Assembly: GCA_014377915.1 (NCBI GenBank)
Contig: JACMOT010000323.1
Coordinates: 1-44,458 of the forward strand
Direction of reading: 5' to 3'
Source: Tardiphaga sp.
GTDB taxonomy: Bacteria; Pseudomonadota; Alphaproteobacteria; Rhizobiales; Xanthobacteraceae
Length of the DNA stretch: 44,458 nucleotides
Part shown: positions 16,766 to 28,389 of the stretch, piece by piece
How the letters are laid out: every line of letters starts with the position of its first letter
Numbering within the stretch: position 1 is the first letter of the stretch
The notes under the pieces: generated by a model
The model's input: the letters and a program-made list of their open reading frames with translations, nothing else
What the model was told of the DNA's origin: nothing
Databases searched by the model: none
Translations under genes and position numbers: made by a program

Positions 16766-18379
16766 CTACTCCGCGGCGGGCTTGACGTCCGGCGCAGCCG
16801 CGCGCACGTCGGCATCGACCTGGGCTTCGAACTTGGCAAAGTTCTTCTGGAACATGCCGACCAGTTTTCGAGCGGTCGTGTCGAACTCGGCCTTGTCGGT
16901 CCAGGTGTTGACCGGATCGAGGATCTCGCTCGGCACGCCTTCGAGAGCCGTCGGCACCGCGAAGCCAAAATACTTGTCGGTGCGGAATTCGACGTTGCGC
17001 AAGGAACCATTGAGCGCCGCGGTGAGCAGCGCACGGGTCACCTTGATCGGCATCCGCGAACCGACGCCGTATTTTCCGCCGGTCCAGCCGGTGTTGACCA
17101 GCCAGCAATCGACATTGTGCCGGGCGATCAGGTCGCGCAGCATGTTGCCATAGACCGACGGATCCAGCGGCAGGAATGGCGAGCCGAAACAGGTCGAGAA
17201 TTCCGGCTCCGGATCGTTGCCTAGCCCACGCTCGGTGCCGGCTACCTTGGCGGTGTAGCCGGACAGGAAGTGATACATCGCCTGCGCCGGCGTCAGCCTG
17301 GCGATCGGAGGCAGCACGCCAAATGCGTCGGCGGCAAGCATCACCACGTTTTTCGGCTGTCCGGCGCGGCCGCTGCGCGAGGCGTTCGGGATGAATTCCA
17401 GCGGATAGGCCGAGCGGGTATTTTCCGTCTTGGTGCCATCGTTAAAATCCGGCACCCGGGTGACGGGATCGAGGATGACGTTTTCCAGCACCGCGCCGAA
17501 CCGCTTGGAAGCGGCGTAGATTTCCGGCTCGGCTTCTTCCGACAGCTTGATGCACTTGGCGTAGCAGCCGCCTTCAAAATTGAAGATGCCGTCGGTGCCC
17601 CAGCCGTGCTCGTCGTCGCCGATCAAAGTGCGCTTCGGGTCGGCCGAGAGCGTTGTCTTGCCGGTGCCAGACAGGCCGAAGAAGATCGCACTGTCGCCGT
17701 CCGGGCCGACATTGGCGGAGCAATGCATCGGCATCACGCCGCGGGCGGGCAGATAGTAGTTCAGCGTGGTGAACACGCTCTTCTTCATCTCGCCGGCATA
17801 AAAGGACCCGCCGATCAGGACGATCTTGCGGGCGAAATCGATGGCAACGACATTTTCGGAACGCACACCATGGCGTTTCGGATCAGCCCTGAAGCTTGGC
17901 AGATCGATGATGGTGAGTTCAGGGACGAAGTCCTTGAGCGCGGCGGCTTCCGGACGAATCAGCAGCGTGCGGATGAACAGCGAGTGCCAGGCCAGTTCGG
18001 TGAACACACGGGTCTTGATCTGGAACGCCGGATCGGCGCCGCCATAGAGGTCCTGCGCGAACAAGGTCATGCCTTCGGCATGCGCCTTGAAATCCATATA
18101 GAGCGCTTCGAACTGCGCCGGCGTGATCGACTGGTTACCCGCCCACCACATCTGTTCGGTGGAGGCGTCACGGACAGTGTATTTGTCCTTCGGGCTGCGG
18201 CCGGTGAAATCACCGGTGTCGGCGCACAGCGCGCCATCGGCGGACAATTCAGCCTCACCCGCGCGCAGCGCATGCTCATAAAGCCGCGGCGCCCCAAAAT
18301 TCCAGTTCATTGCCTTGAGATTTTTCAGCCCGAATTTGTCGGCGCCAAAGGCCCCGTTGCGCACGCCGGTTTCTTGCAC
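16766..18379 (-). CDS. pckA: Phosphoenolpyruvate carboxykinase (ATP)
   Basis: 537 residues from GTG 18379, preceded by a strong GGAGG at 7 bp. It converts oxaloacetate and ATP to PEP and CO2, the entry to gluconeogenesis from organic acids. Seen: [13 protein letters not shown], the kinase-1a P-loop [13 protein letters not shown] (Walker A about residues 235-243), the metal-binding IGDDEHGWG and the C-terminal [13 protein letters not shown]. Length is normal. It lies beside chvI-chvG, as in Agrobacterium and Sinorhizobium, where pckA is linked to that acid/envelope-sensing system. Its own promoter lies in the 155-bp gap before the hugZ-like gene on the same strand. Confidence 0.97.
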   Translation of the reverse strand: MQETGVRNGAFGADKFGLKNLKAMNWNFGAPRLYEHALRAGEAELSADGALCADTGDFTGRSPKDKYTVRDASTEQMWWAGNQSITPAQFEALYMDFKAHAEGMTLFAQDLYGGADPAFQIKTRVFTELAWHSLFIRTLLIRPEAAALKDFVPELTIIDLPSFRADPKRHGVRSENVVAIDFARKIVLIGGSFYAGEMKKSVFTTLNYYLPARGVMPMHCSANVGPDGDSAIFFGLSGTGKTTLSADPKRTLIGDDEHGWGTDGIFNFEGGCYAKCIKLSEEAEPEIYAASKRFGAVLENVILDPVTRVPDFNDGTKTENTRSAYPLEFIPNASRSGRAGQPKNVVMLAADAFGVLPPIARLTPAQAMYHFLSGYTAKVAGTERGLGNDPEPEFSTCFGSPFLPLDPSVYGNMLRDLIARHNVDCWLVNTGWTGGKYGVGSRMPIKVTRALLTAALNGSLRNVEFRTDKYFGFAVPTALEGVPSEILDPVNTWTDKAEFDTTARKLVGMFQKNFAKFEAQVDADVRAAAPDVKPAAE

Positions 18380-18534
18380 GAATTATCCTCCTCAAGCCCG
18401 CGGTCGTCATTGCTGCCGCGGCAGATTTTAATATAGCCCGTCTGGTCAAAATCCGGCGATTTAATAGAGACGAACGCAGATCCCGACAAGCAGGGCTGTC
18501 CTATTTGACTATTTTCGTTTCCCCTTGATACGGC

Positions 18535-19272
18535 TCAACAAGCGACGGTCCGCGCCTGTTCCGCGAGTTCACGCAGCATCGACCGCAACGCAGCGGGGGT
18601 GACGATACGCCGCGGGAAATCCAGCCGCAGCACGACGGGGCCCGATTGCAAGTCAAGCCCGTCAGGATCGCAGCCGGTGCAGCGCCATTCGCCCGGTTCG
18701 GCGCCAAGCAGTTGGGTTGCATAAAGATTGAGCGCCTCGCGGTGATCGGTGTTCATATGGGCAACCGCGCCCTCCCCGGCTTCGACCACGGCCTCCGCCC
18801 CGGTCAGATCGGTCAGGAACTGGTCGGGCGCCAGATCGATGATGCGACCGAACCCGGCGACCAGATGCACGGCCTTTGGCCGGATCCGGAAGAAGGCAAA
18901 ATCCTTGAACCCGACAAACACCTCTGCCGAAGGATGAGCACCCAGATAGCGCGGTCGCAGCAGCGCCGTTGCCGCTTCGTCGACCTGTTCGGCGGTGCCG
19001 TCGAGCATGATCCGGGCGCCTTCTAGCGGGTCGCCGGGTGCGCGCTCGTCCAGCATCAGCGACACCCGGGGGTCGGCGAGGAGGTTCTGGGTGTGCCGCG
19101 CGAGCCGCGAAATCAGCAACACCGGAGCACCGTCGGGATGGCTGGCGACGTTCACCAGCGAGCAATAGGGGGCGCCACTTCCCGCGCTCAGGGTTGCCAA
19201 CGCACCTTGGCGGCTGCGCCGCAATAGCCCCCTCGTCACCCGGACCGGGTCGAAATCGGAACTCGCTTGCAC
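18535..19272 (-). CDS. HugZ-like haem/FMN-binding split-barrel protein (PNPOx fold + DUF2470)
   Basis: 245 residues from GTG 19272. The N-terminal FMN-binding split-barrel domain (~10-160) contains GALATLSAGSGAPYCSLVNV, followed by LADPRVSLML. The C-terminal DUF2470 domain (~165-240) has HMNTDHREALNLYA. This two-domain form is the HugZ family, some members of which bind or degrade haem; in many rhizobia the cellular role is unproven. Cytosolic, no signal. It is divergent from chvI with a 218-bp AT-rich gap and upstream of pckA on the same strand. Confidence 0.82.
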   Translation of the reverse strand: MQASSDFDPVRVTRGLLRRSRQGALATLSAGSGAPYCSLVNVASHPDGAPVLLISRLARHTQNLLADPRVSLMLDERAPGDPLEGARIMLDGTAEQVDEAATALLRPRYLGAHPSAEVFVGFKDFAFFRIRPKAVHLVAGFGRIIDLAPDQFLTDLTGAEAVVEAGEGAVAHMNTDHREALNLYATQLLGAEPGEWRCTGCDPDGLDLQSGPVVLRLDFPRRIVTPAALRSMLRELAEQARTVAC

Positions 19273-19490
19273 CGGTTAAATCCCCAATTTCATTGAAAAA
19301 AGCACCGTTTTCTTCATTCCTTCGAGGGTATATAGATTCATTGCACTTTTAGTTCATTCAAACGTTAACGGAACTTGGCCACACTTCAGCCTAGCTTGCA
19401 TTGCTCGTTGACTGTGTTCTCAAGGCCATCTCCTACGGCAGACAGTCGAATTGTTCGTCGTCTTGCCATCCCGCTTCGGAAAGCAGGCTC
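19273..19490. promoter_or_regulatory. Divergent promoter region between hugZ-like gene and chvI
   Basis: A low-GC stretch around 19285-19375 stands out against flanks of high GC, with A/T runs and a TATATAGATT-like segment near 19330. It must hold the promoters for the chvI-chvG-hprK operon and the hugZ-like gene. I cannot fix the -35/-10 boxes or a ChvI site by eye. Confidence 0.4.
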
Positions 19491-20192
19491 ATGCCCACAA
19501 TCGCTTTGGTCGACGACGACCGCAACATTCTTACTTCCGTCTCGATCGCGCTCGAAGCCGAAGGCTATCGCATCATGACCTACACCGACGGCGCGTCCGC
19601 GCTGGACGGTTTCCGGACCAGCCCGCCGGATCTGGCGATCCTCGATATCAAGATGCCGCGCATGGACGGCATGGAGACGCTGCGCCGCTTGCGGCAGAAG
19701 TCGGACCTGCCCGTGATCTTCCTGACCTCCAAGGACGAAGAGATCGACGAATTGTTCGGCCTCAAGATGGGCGCCGACGACTTCATCCGCAAACCGTTCT
19801 CGCAGCGCCTGCTGGTGGAACGCGTCAAGGCCGTGCTGCGCCGCGCGGCCCCGAAAGATCCAACTGCCACGCCGAAGGAAACCGACGCCAAGGCGCTCGA
19901 CCGCGGCCTGCTCCGGATGGATCCCGAACGACATACCTGCACCTGGAAGAACGAGGCGGTGACGCTGACAGTCACCGAATTCCTGATCCTGCAGGCGCTC
20001 GCCACCCGGCCTGGCGTGGTCAAGAGCCGTAACGCGCTGATGGACGCAGCGTATGACGACCAGGTCTATGTCGACGACCGCACCATCGACAGCCACATCA
20101 AACGGCTGCGCAAAAAGTTCAAGGTGGTCGATGACGATTTCGAGATGATCGAAACGCTGTACGGCGTCGGTTATCGGTTCAAGGAAACCTGA
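19491..20192 (+). CDS. chvI: Response regulator ChvI (OmpR family)
   Basis: 233 residues from ATG 19491. The receiver domain (~1-120) starts [17 protein letters not shown] with acidic residues D8-D10, phosphoacceptor Asp52 in [13 protein letters not shown], and the conserved Lys in DFIRKPFS. The winged-helix DNA-binding domain (~140-233) has [17 protein letters not shown] and [12 protein letters not shown]. ChvI/ExoR-ChvG systems of Rhizobiales control acid, envelope and exopolysaccharide responses. The cognate kinase gene follows 95 bp downstream in the same operon. Confidence 0.95.
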   Translation: MPTIALVDDDRNILTSVSIALEAEGYRIMTYTDGASALDGFRTSPPDLAILDIKMPRMDGMETLRRLRQKSDLPVIFLTSKDEEIDELFGLKMGADDFIRKPFSQRLLVERVKAVLRRAAPKDPTATPKETDAKALDRGLLRMDPERHTCTWKNEAVTLTVTEFLILQALATRPGVVKSRNALMDAAYDDQVYVDDRTIDSHIKRLRKKFKVVDDDFEMIETLYGVGYRFKET

Positions 20193-20287
20193 TCCGACAC
20201 GTGGCCAAATCGGCGGCGGGGCACTGACGGGCGGGCTCGATTGGGCTAGGATGCGTATCGCTGTCCTATCGAAAACAACCGGATTGT

Positions 20288-22099
20288 TTGGCATTGCTGG
20301 ATCGAACACAGCCTGATGGGGGGCTGGATGCCGGCGGCACCTCGCCCCTCGCGCCGGACTCCACCGTCGATACCGAGACGTCAGGCTGGAAACGGCCGCT
20401 GAAATGGCTGGGCAGTGCCCGGCGATTTTTTGTCGCACTGACTTTTTCAAGCCTGACGCGACGCATCGTTTCCCTGAACCTTGCCGGCCTGGTCGCCCTG
20501 GTGGCGAGCATTCTCTATTTGTCCCAGTTCCGGGCCGGCCTGATTGATGCCCGTGCGCAGAGCCTGCTGGTACAGGCCGAGATCATCGCCGGTGCCATCG
20601 CCGCCTCGGCGACGGTCGAAACCAATACCATCACCATCGATCCGGAACGTCTGCTCGACCTCAAGCCCGGCGAGACCTATGGCGCCCCCGACGAGTTTTC
20701 CGGGCTGGATTTCCCGATCAATCCGGAACGGGTGGCGCCGGTGCTGCGGCGGCTGATCTCGCCGACCAAGACCCGCGCCCGCATCTATGATCGCGACGGC
20801 GTGCTGATTCTCGACAGCCGCAGCCTGTACGGCCGCGGCGACGTGCTGCGCTTCGAACTGCCACCGCCATCTTCCGAGAAGGCCGGCTTCGCCGAACGCG
20901 CGATGATCGCCGTGCGCACCTGGCACAACCGCGGCGATCTGCCGCTGTACCGCGAACTCGGCCCGGAAAACGGCCATGGCTACCAGGAAGTCTCGCAGTC
21001 GCTCGACGGCATGAAGACCAGCATGGTGCGGATCAACGAGCGCGGCGAGGTGATCGTCTCGGTCGCCGTCCCCGTGCAGCGGTTTCGCGCGGTACATGGC
21101 GCGCTGATGCTGTCGACCCAGGGCGACGACATCGACCAGATGGTCACCGCTGAACGCCTCGCGATTCTGAAAGTATTCGCGGTCGCCGCCGTGGTGATGA
21201 TCGTATTGTCGCTGCTGCTGGCCCCGACCATCGCCGGTCCGGTGCGCCGTCTCGCCGACAGCGCCGAGCGCGTCCGTCGCCGCATCCGCACCCGCGTGGA
21301 GATTCCGGACTTCACCCGCCGCCGCGACGAGATCGGCCATCTGTCCGGCGCGCTGCGCGACATGACCGATGCGCTCTATAACCGCATCGAAGCGATCGAG
21401 ATGTTCGCCGCCGACGTCTCCCACGAGCTGAAGAACCCGCTGACCTCGTTGCGCTCGGCGGTGGAAACCCTGCCGCTGGCGAAGAATGAAAACAGCCGCG
21501 GCCGCCTGCTCGCGGTGATCGAGCACGACGTCAAGCGACTGGACCGCCTGATCTCCGACATCGCCGACGCCAGCCGGCTTGACGCCGAATTGCAGCGTAA
21601 CGAAATCGCGCCGGTCGACATCCGCCGGCTGCTCACCACACTCACCGGCGTGGCGAATGAAACCAAGCTTGGGCATGACGTCAGCGTCGAAATCCATTTC
21701 GAGGGGGTGGCCTGGGATCAATTCGCGGTGGCGGGCCATGATTCCCGGCTGGGCCAGGTGATCTCCAACCTGCTGGTCAACGCCCAGTCGTTCTCGGCGC
21801 CGGGCGGCAAGGTCCGGATCCTGTGCCGCCGGCGCAAATCCGAGATCGAGATCCAAATCGACGACGACGGCCCGGGAATTGGTCCCGACGCGCTGGAGCG
21901 GATCTTTGAGCGGTTTTATACCGACCGGCCGCATCAGGGCTTCGGTCAGAATTCCGGCCTCGGACTATCGATCTCCAAGCAGATCGTCGAAGCCCATCGC
22001 GGCAAGATCTGGGCAGAGAACCGGCTCGGCCCGGTCGATGCGGAAGGCGAGATCCCGGTGCTTGGCGCCCGCTTCGTGGTCCGGTTGCCTGCCAAATGA
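20288..22099 (+). CDS. chvG: Sensor histidine kinase ChvG
   Basis: 603 residues from TTG 20288; TTG 20294 is also possible, as no ATG is near. Cytosolic N-terminus, first membrane helix ~58-78, periplasmic sensor domain ~80-290, second helix ~295-318 and a HAMP linker. HisKA follows with His379 in ADVSHELKNPLTSLRSAV, then HATPase_c with the N box (ISNLLVNAQSFS), DDDGPGIG and GLGLSISKQIV. It partners ChvI; in relatives the periplasmic repressor ExoR binds the sensor domain. It overlaps hprK by ATGA. Confidence 0.95.
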   Translation: MALLDRTQPDGGLDAGGTSPLAPDSTVDTETSGWKRPLKWLGSARRFFVALTFSSLTRRIVSLNLAGLVALVASILYLSQFRAGLIDARAQSLLVQAEIIAGAIAASATVETNTITIDPERLLDLKPGETYGAPDEFSGLDFPINPERVAPVLRRLISPTKTRARIYDRDGVLILDSRSLYGRGDVLRFELPPPSSEKAGFAERAMIAVRTWHNRGDLPLYRELGPENGHGYQEVSQSLDGMKTSMVRINERGEVIVSVAVPVQRFRAVHGALMLSTQGDDIDQMVTAERLAILKVFAVAAVVMIVLSLLLAPTIAGPVRRLADSAERVRRRIRTRVEIPDFTRRRDEIGHLSGALRDMTDALYNRIEAIEMFAADVSHELKNPLTSLRSAVETLPLAKNENSRGRLLAVIEHDVKRLDRLISDIADASRLDAELQRNEIAPVDIRRLLTTLTGVANETKLGHDVSVEIHFEGVAWDQFAVAGHDSRLGQVISNLLVNAQSFSAPGGKVRILCRRRKSEIEIQIDDDGPGIGPDALERIFERFYTDRPHQGFGQNSGLGLSISKQIVEAHRGKIWAENRLGPVDAEGEIPVLGARFVVRLPAK

Positions 22100-22623
22100 A
22101 CCGACCGGATGGCAGCAGCGTGCATGGTTCGGCGGTACTGGTCGGCGACCGGGCCATATTGATTCGCGGCCCATCGGGATCCGGAAAGTCACGGCTGGTG
22201 TTCGATCTGATTTTGGCCGGTCACGCCGGTCAGATCCCGGAGGCGGCGCTGGTCGGCGACGACCGGCTGATACTCCGGGTCGAGGACGGGCGGTTGCTGG
22301 TGCGATCTGCGCCGGAACTGGAAGGACTGCTCGAGATTCGCGGGCTAGGCATTCGGCGCCTCGATTTTGCCGCGGAGGCCATCGTCGGATGGGTTGTCGA
22401 CCTCGATGCGGGCGATGCGGCCCGGCTGCCGGAGCCAAAATCGCTGGAAATCACCATCGAAGGGGTCGTATTGAGCCGGATTCCGGTCGGTATCGGGTTT
22501 TTTCCACTACCAATGGTGGTGGCCGCTTTGACGACAATCGAGGGTTCGGTTGGCCTGCGACGACTGGACAGTTGCTCGAAGGGAATTGGTAACCATATTA
22601 GTCCCACTATCGCCACAGAATAG
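22096..22623 (+). CDS. hprK: HPr kinase/phosphorylase, short alphaproteobacterial form
   Basis: 175 residues. Only the catalytic domain is present (Firmicute HprK is ~310 residues with an extra N-terminal domain), which is normal for this group. Walker A is GPSGSGKS (residues 25-32); VGDDRLILRVEDGRLLV and LLEIRGLGIRRLDF, the conserved HprK signature region, follow. It phosphorylates and dephosphorylates a serine on HPr in response to metabolites. The ATG overlaps chvG's stop, coupling it to the two-component system. EIIA and HPr genes come next after a 129-bp gap. Confidence 0.94.
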   Translation: MNRPDGSSVHGSAVLVGDRAILIRGPSGSGKSRLVFDLILAGHAGQIPEAALVGDDRLILRVEDGRLLVRSAPELEGLLEIRGLGIRRLDFAAEAIVGWVVDLDAGDAARLPEPKSLEITIEGVVLSRIPVGIGFFPLPMVVAALTTIEGSVGLRRLDSCSKGIGNHISPTIATE

Positions 22624-22752
22624 ACCCGCGCCGCCTCCTGATTAGTTCTTATTTTAAGGGAGAAACGCGAAGACGCCTCTTGCATAGGGGCTCTGGATGG
22701 TCAAAGTGGCCCTTTCGTGCGGTGCACCAAAAGCGCCCACGAGGAGTTTCCG

Positions 22753-23154
22753 ATGATTGGTCTAGTACTTGTGACCCATGGGCGCCTTGCCGACGAGTTT
22801 AAGGCGGCGCTTGAACACGTGATGGGTCCACAGAAGCAAATTGAAGCCGTCACGATCGGCGCCGAAGACGATTCCGATTTGTGTCGAAGTGACATTATCG
22901 AAGCAGTTAATCGCGTGGACAGTGGCGATGGCGTCGCCATTCTCACCGACATGTTCGGCGGCACACCCTCGAACCTGGCGATCTCCTGCATGAGCCGCCC
23001 CAAGGTGGAAGTGCTGGCCGGAATAAACCTGCCGATGCTGGTGAAACTCGCCAAGGTCCGCGAAGAGCGCACTTTGCCCGATGCGATCGCAATGGCGCAG
23101 GAAGCCGGCCGCAAATACGTCACCATCGCCAGCCGGGTTCTCGCCGGCAAATGA
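22753..23154 (+). CDS. PTS EIIA component, mannose family (ManX-like, regulatory)
   Basis: 133 residues from ATG 22753, chosen for the GAGGAG ribosome-binding site 6 bp upstream; the frame extends further left without support. It begins MIGLVLVTHGRLADEF with the phosphoacceptor His9, and has the EIIA-Man segment ILTDMFGGTPSNLA. Only the EIIA domain is present, and no EIIB, EIIC or EIID gene is in the window. As in other alphaproteobacteria it probably accepts phosphate from HPr for regulation, not sugar uptake. It overlaps ptsH by ATGA. Confidence 0.92.
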   Translation: MIGLVLVTHGRLADEFKAALEHVMGPQKQIEAVTIGAEDDSDLCRSDIIEAVNRVDSGDGVAILTDMFGGTPSNLAISCMSRPKVEVLAGINLPMLVKLAKVREERTLPDAIAMAQEAGRKYVTIASRVLAGK

Positions 23155-23486
23155 ACGACGCGCCCGACGACGCAAGCCCGACCAGCAGCGCTGCTGCCTC
23201 CGACGACGCGTCGTCCGGCGAGGTTCGCCGCGAACTTGCCATCATCAACAAGCGCGGCCTGCATGCGCGGGCGTCGGCCAAATTCGTGCAGATGGTCGAG
23301 CGCTTCAATGCCGAGGTCACCGTGACCCGCAACGGCGAAAGCGTCGGCGGCACCTCGATCATGGGCCTGATGATGCTGTCAGCCGGCCCCGGCACCACCA
23401 TCATGGTGTCTGCGAAAGGCCCGGAAGCCGAAGCCGCCATCCTTGCACTGGCCGAACTGGTCGCCAGTAAATTCGGCGAAGAATAG
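23151..23486 (+). CDS. ptsH: Phosphocarrier protein HPr
   Basis: 111 residues; ~25 extra N-terminal residues rich in Asp/Ser/Ala precede the ~85-residue HPr fold. The active histidine is His38 in KRGLHARASAKF (His15 of classical HPr). Ser69 in GGTSIMGLMML sits 31 residues later, at the site that HprK phosphorylates (Ser46 equivalent). Both regulatory residues are therefore intact, consistent with the neighbouring hprK. Enzyme I (PtsP) is not in the window. Confidence 0.95.
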   Translation: MNDAPDDASPTSSAAASDDASSGEVRRELAIINKRGLHARASAKFVQMVERFNAEVTVTRNGESVGGTSIMGLMMLSAGPGTTIMVSAKGPEAEAAILALAELVASKFGEE

Positions 23487-23495
23487 CGTTCTTCC

Positions 23496-23514
23496 CTCGT
23501 CGACAAGCGACGAG
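23496..23514. terminator. Candidate hairpin after ptsH
   Basis: CTCGTCG (23496-23502) pairs perfectly with CGACGAG (23508-23514) around a 5-nt loop. It lies between the convergent ptsH and glycosyltransferase genes, 12 bp from the latter's stop. There is no T-run. Confidence 0.4.
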
Positions 23515-23525
23515 ATCGTTGCGTC

Positions 23526-25151
23526 CTACCTCGACGGCGGCACGATGGTCACATTCCACCCTGTCGGCGCCCCGGCGCCGCCCGCGTAGAACCGCCGCGT
23601 CGTCATCACGATGCGCTCCCCCGCTTTCACATTATCCTTCATCCAGGCGTCGCAGCCGGGCTGCTGCGGGCTGCCGACTTCGCAGACCCCGATGAAACCC
23701 TCGCGGTTGGCCTCGCCCAGCGAGGTCAGGCCGGAGCCCCAGGCCTCGTTCGGCGTCAGCGGCGCCGGATGGTCAGGGCTGTAAAACGTCATCAGGGTGC
23801 TGACCTCGGTCGGGCCGATCACGACCGCCCAGCGGCTGTGAAACCGCTGCCGCCACGCTTGCGTCAGTTCGCGCGCCAGTTGCGAATAGGAGCCGTGGGT
23901 GAACTGCCCGGCGCCATTGCGTGGCGCGGTGGCAATGGCGATCTGCGGCGACGCGGCCAGCACGATCAGGCTCAGCGCCAGCCAGACCGCCGCGATCCGC
24001 ACCAAAGCGGCGCGCGGCACCCGCAGAGTCGGGATCGCGACCACGCAGAGCGGCACCAGAAAGAACAGCGAGATGCCCCAGTCGGTCTTCAGATAGATGT
24101 CGAACCCCAGCGCACCGAGCGGCGGACCGACGGCGACGATGCCCTGGATAATCCAGATGTTCACCGCCTGATCGCGACGCACGCCGCAATGGTCACGCAT
24201 CGACCACGGCTCGGCGAAGAACGCCCGCGGATCGCGGAACGGCAGGGTCCAGCGCCGCGGGCTCCACGCCAGCGCCAGCGCGGCCAGCGCTAGCGGCAGT
24301 GCCAGCAGCGCCAGATTATGTCCAATATAGCCCAATACCAACTGCAGGCTCTGCCAATGGTCGGAGATCGCGTAGGTGCCGCCGGCATAGGTGATCGGCA
24401 CGAAGTCGACCTGCTGCAGCCATCTGAAATGCGGCACCATGGCAACGCCGAGGGTGACGATGGCGACCCAGGGCGCCGGCGAGCGCAAAAACAGCATTCG
24501 CGCCGGATGGATCAGCGCCGTCAGGCCAATCGCGCCGATCATCGTCAGCACCCAGTATTTGGTCATCAGCGCCAGCGCGCCGGCGAGGCCCAGCAACAGC
24601 CCGGCGCGGATCGTGCGCTTGTCGAAAGCGTCGAGATAGGCCAGCACCAGCAGCGGCAGCGTCACCAGCTGCAACAGGTCCGGATTGTATTTAAAACCCT
24701 TGAAATTGAAGATCGGATAGAGCGCCAGCATCACCACCACGAGGAAGGCACGACGACGATCGACGACGCGCAGCGCGATCGCCCAGCAGATCATCATGCC
24801 GGCGCTGACGGTGGCCATCGCCAGCGCATAGGTTGCCCAGTCGGTTGCCGGGAAAATGCTGAACCAGGCCGCGGCGACCCAGCCGGACAATGGCGGGTGT
24901 TTGCCATAGCCAAGCAGCAATTTCTGTCCCCAGGCAAACCCTTCGCTGACGTCAAAATGCACGTCCTGCGCCGCCTTGAGCTGGGTCAGGATCGCGGTCC
25001 ACAGCACCGCATGGGCGATCACGAATCCGGCGACTAGCCAAATGCTCAGCCGCGCGTCGCCCGCCCAGGCCACCAGCCGGGCGGCGCCGCGGCGACCAAA
25101 GGAGCGCGGGCGCGGGCGCGCGGCGGCAGGCCGTGAAACAGTCTTGTTCAT
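23526..25151 (-). CDS. Integral membrane glycosyltransferase, GT39/ArnT-like
   Basis: 541 residues, ATG 25151. A basic cytosolic N-terminus is followed by about ten membrane helices. The first periplasmic loop has the acidic/aromatic pattern of GT-C enzymes ([11 protein letters not shown], then [11 protein letters not shown]). [20 protein letters not shown] lies in the next region. The C-terminal ~130 residues are a soluble domain with [14 protein letters not shown]. Such proteins move a sugar from a polyprenyl-phosphate donor to a protein, lipid A or polysaccharide on the periplasmic side. The acceptor cannot be told. Single gene, converging on ptsH. Confidence 0.82.
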   Translation of the reverse strand: MNKTVSRPAAARPRPRSFGRRGAARLVAWAGDARLSIWLVAGFVIAHAVLWTAILTQLKAAQDVHFDVSEGFAWGQKLLLGYGKHPPLSGWVAAAWFSIFPATDWATYALAMATVSAGMMICWAIALRVVDRRRAFLVVVMLALYPIFNFKGFKYNPDLLQLVTLPLLVLAYLDAFDKRTIRAGLLLGLAGALALMTKYWVLTMIGAIGLTALIHPARMLFLRSPAPWVAIVTLGVAMVPHFRWLQQVDFVPITYAGGTYAISDHWQSLQLVLGYIGHNLALLALPLALAALALAWSPRRWTLPFRDPRAFFAEPWSMRDHCGVRRDQAVNIWIIQGIVAVGPPLGALGFDIYLKTDWGISLFFLVPLCVVAIPTLRVPRAALVRIAAVWLALSLIVLAASPQIAIATAPRNGAGQFTHGSYSQLARELTQAWRQRFHSRWAVVIGPTEVSTLMTFYSPDHPAPLTPNEAWGSGLTSLGEANREGFIGVCEVGSPQQPGCDAWMKDNVKAGERIVMTTRRFYAGGAGAPTGWNVTIVPPSR

Positions 25152-25276
25152 GCGCCCTGCCTAGCGCGTTTCCGCCCGTCATGAAATCAGGAAGCCGTGA
25201 GGCCCAAAGGCCCGTAAACCCGGCCCGGAATCGCAATAAGGTTGCCGCATCACGGCCCGAATGCTATCCCGCGCCC

Positions 25277-27082
<1,806 letters not shown>

Positions 27083-27139
27083 GGCGGCGCTCACCGGCCA
27101 GTCATCGGAGCGTACGCGGCGACGGGACCCTCAACGTTG

Positions 27140-27183
27140 CCCGGTCAAGCTTCAGCAGGTTGCGCCGCTGAAGCTTGACCGGG
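27140..27183. terminator. Perfect 17-bp hairpin downstream of lepA, overlapping the acyltransferase stop
   Basis: CCCGGTCAAGCTTCAGC (27140-27156) pairs perfectly with GCTGAAGCTTGACCGGG (27167-27183) around a 10-nt loop. It lies 57 bp past the lepA stop and contains the stop codon and last residues of the minus-strand acyltransferase gene, so it may serve both transcripts. No T-run follows on either strand, so it could equally be a dispersed repeat. Confidence 0.55.
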
Positions 27184-28389
27184 AACACCAATGATAGTCT
27201 TCGTGTCCGACACCAACGCCTTGCTGTCCTCGGCGTCGCGCCGCGGATCCGTCCAGGCAGCGCGGCACACCGCCGCAAATACCCGCCACATGTCGCGCTC
27301 CAGGAAACGGCTGGTGAGCGCGGCGACAGCGAGGCAGGCGGCGAGCGCGACAGGAAGGTTGAGCCAGTTCATCGCCAGATCGTTCAGGCCGATCATGGCG
27401 TAAATCTCATGCAGGGTGTGGATCACCAGCATGTGCTCGATATACAGCGTGTAGGAAATATCGCCGCAATAGCGCAGCGGGCGCAGCGCCGGCAGCGCGA
27501 TGGTCTTGCTGGCCAGCGACAGCGCGGCAACCAGCCCGGCGTAGCCGGCGGCGAGGCCGAATGTTCCAGGCAGCACCGGATCGAACGTGTTCCAGATCGC
27601 GAAAATGACAGCGAGGACTGCGATTGCGCGACACGCCCACGCGCTGCCAATGCGCAGCCGCGAATGATGCAGCGCCGCCGCCAACCCGCCGAGCGCAAAC
27701 TCCCACACGAAGGGGCTGGTCGCGATCTTGAGATAGCCGACCGGATAGTCCGTCGCCCAGGATTCGTAGATGCCGGTCAGGGACGCGCCATAGGCCAGCG
27801 GCACCACGACCAGCATGACGCCACACCACGCCGCGAGGAACAGCCAGCGCCCGCGCGCCAACAGCAGCGATACCGCAAACACGGCGTAGAAATACACTTC
27901 GAAACCGAGCGTCCAGCCGGGCCCGATGATCTGGTCGGCAAACAGCGTGTCGTAGCTCCCGGGGATGAACAACAGGGATTTGACGAGCATCAACCGCGTG
28001 GCGTCGTCGCCGACCAGGCCCCAGCCGAAGCGGGCGAAACCCGCGAGCAGCGTCAGCACGATATAGGCCGGCCAGATCCGCTGCATCCGCTTGGCGGCGA
28101 AGCGTACCGCCGAACGAAAACCGCCGGCATCGTTTATCGTGGTGTGAACCATGATGAAGCCGCTGATGATGAAGAACAGATCGACGCCCGAGCCGAGATG
28201 GTCCAGCACATCGACCAGCCACCGGGCGGGGGCGTCGGCCGGCAGAAACACCGCGCCATGGGAGATCACCACACTGACGGCCGCTGTGCCGCGCAGCACC
28301 TGCAGCCAGTCGAGCCGCTTGATTGGATCGGTCACTGCTAAGACTTTCAGCGGCACGCGCGAGGCGCTAGGCAATATCACGTCGGGCAT
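27145..28389 (-). CDS. Acyltransferase-3 family membrane protein
   Basis: 414 residues from ATG 28389, with ten or more membrane helices. The family's catalytic-type start is visible: RLDWLQVLRGTAAVSVVISHG with Arg33 and His44, then GSGVDLFFIISGFIMVHTT. C-terminal SYTLYIEHMLVIH is also typical. These enzymes O-acylate sugars of exopolysaccharide, lipopolysaccharide, peptidoglycan or Nod-type oligosaccharides. The substrate is unknown. The last ~25 residues (SKALVSDTKTIIGVPGQ onward) are encoded partly by the perfect hairpin and by a segment matching a repeat flank, so the tail may be recently acquired. Confidence 0.88.
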   Translation of the reverse strand: MPDVILPSASRVPLKVLAVTDPIKRLDWLQVLRGTAAVSVVISHGAVFLPADAPARWLVDVLDHLGSGVDLFFIISGFIMVHTTINDAGGFRSAVRFAAKRMQRIWPAYIVLTLLAGFARFGWGLVGDDATRLMLVKSLLFIPGSYDTLFADQIIGPGWTLGFEVYFYAVFAVSLLLARGRWLFLAAWCGVMLVVVPLAYGASLTGIYESWATDYPVGYLKIATSPFVWEFALGGLAAALHHSRLRIGSAWACRAIAVLAVIFAIWNTFDPVLPGTFGLAAGYAGLVAALSLASKTIALPALRPLRYCGDISYTLYIEHMLVIHTLHEIYAMIGLNDLAMNWLNLPVALAACLAVAALTSRFLERDMWRVFAAVCRAAWTDPRRDAEDSKALVSDTKTIIGVPGQASAAQPAEA

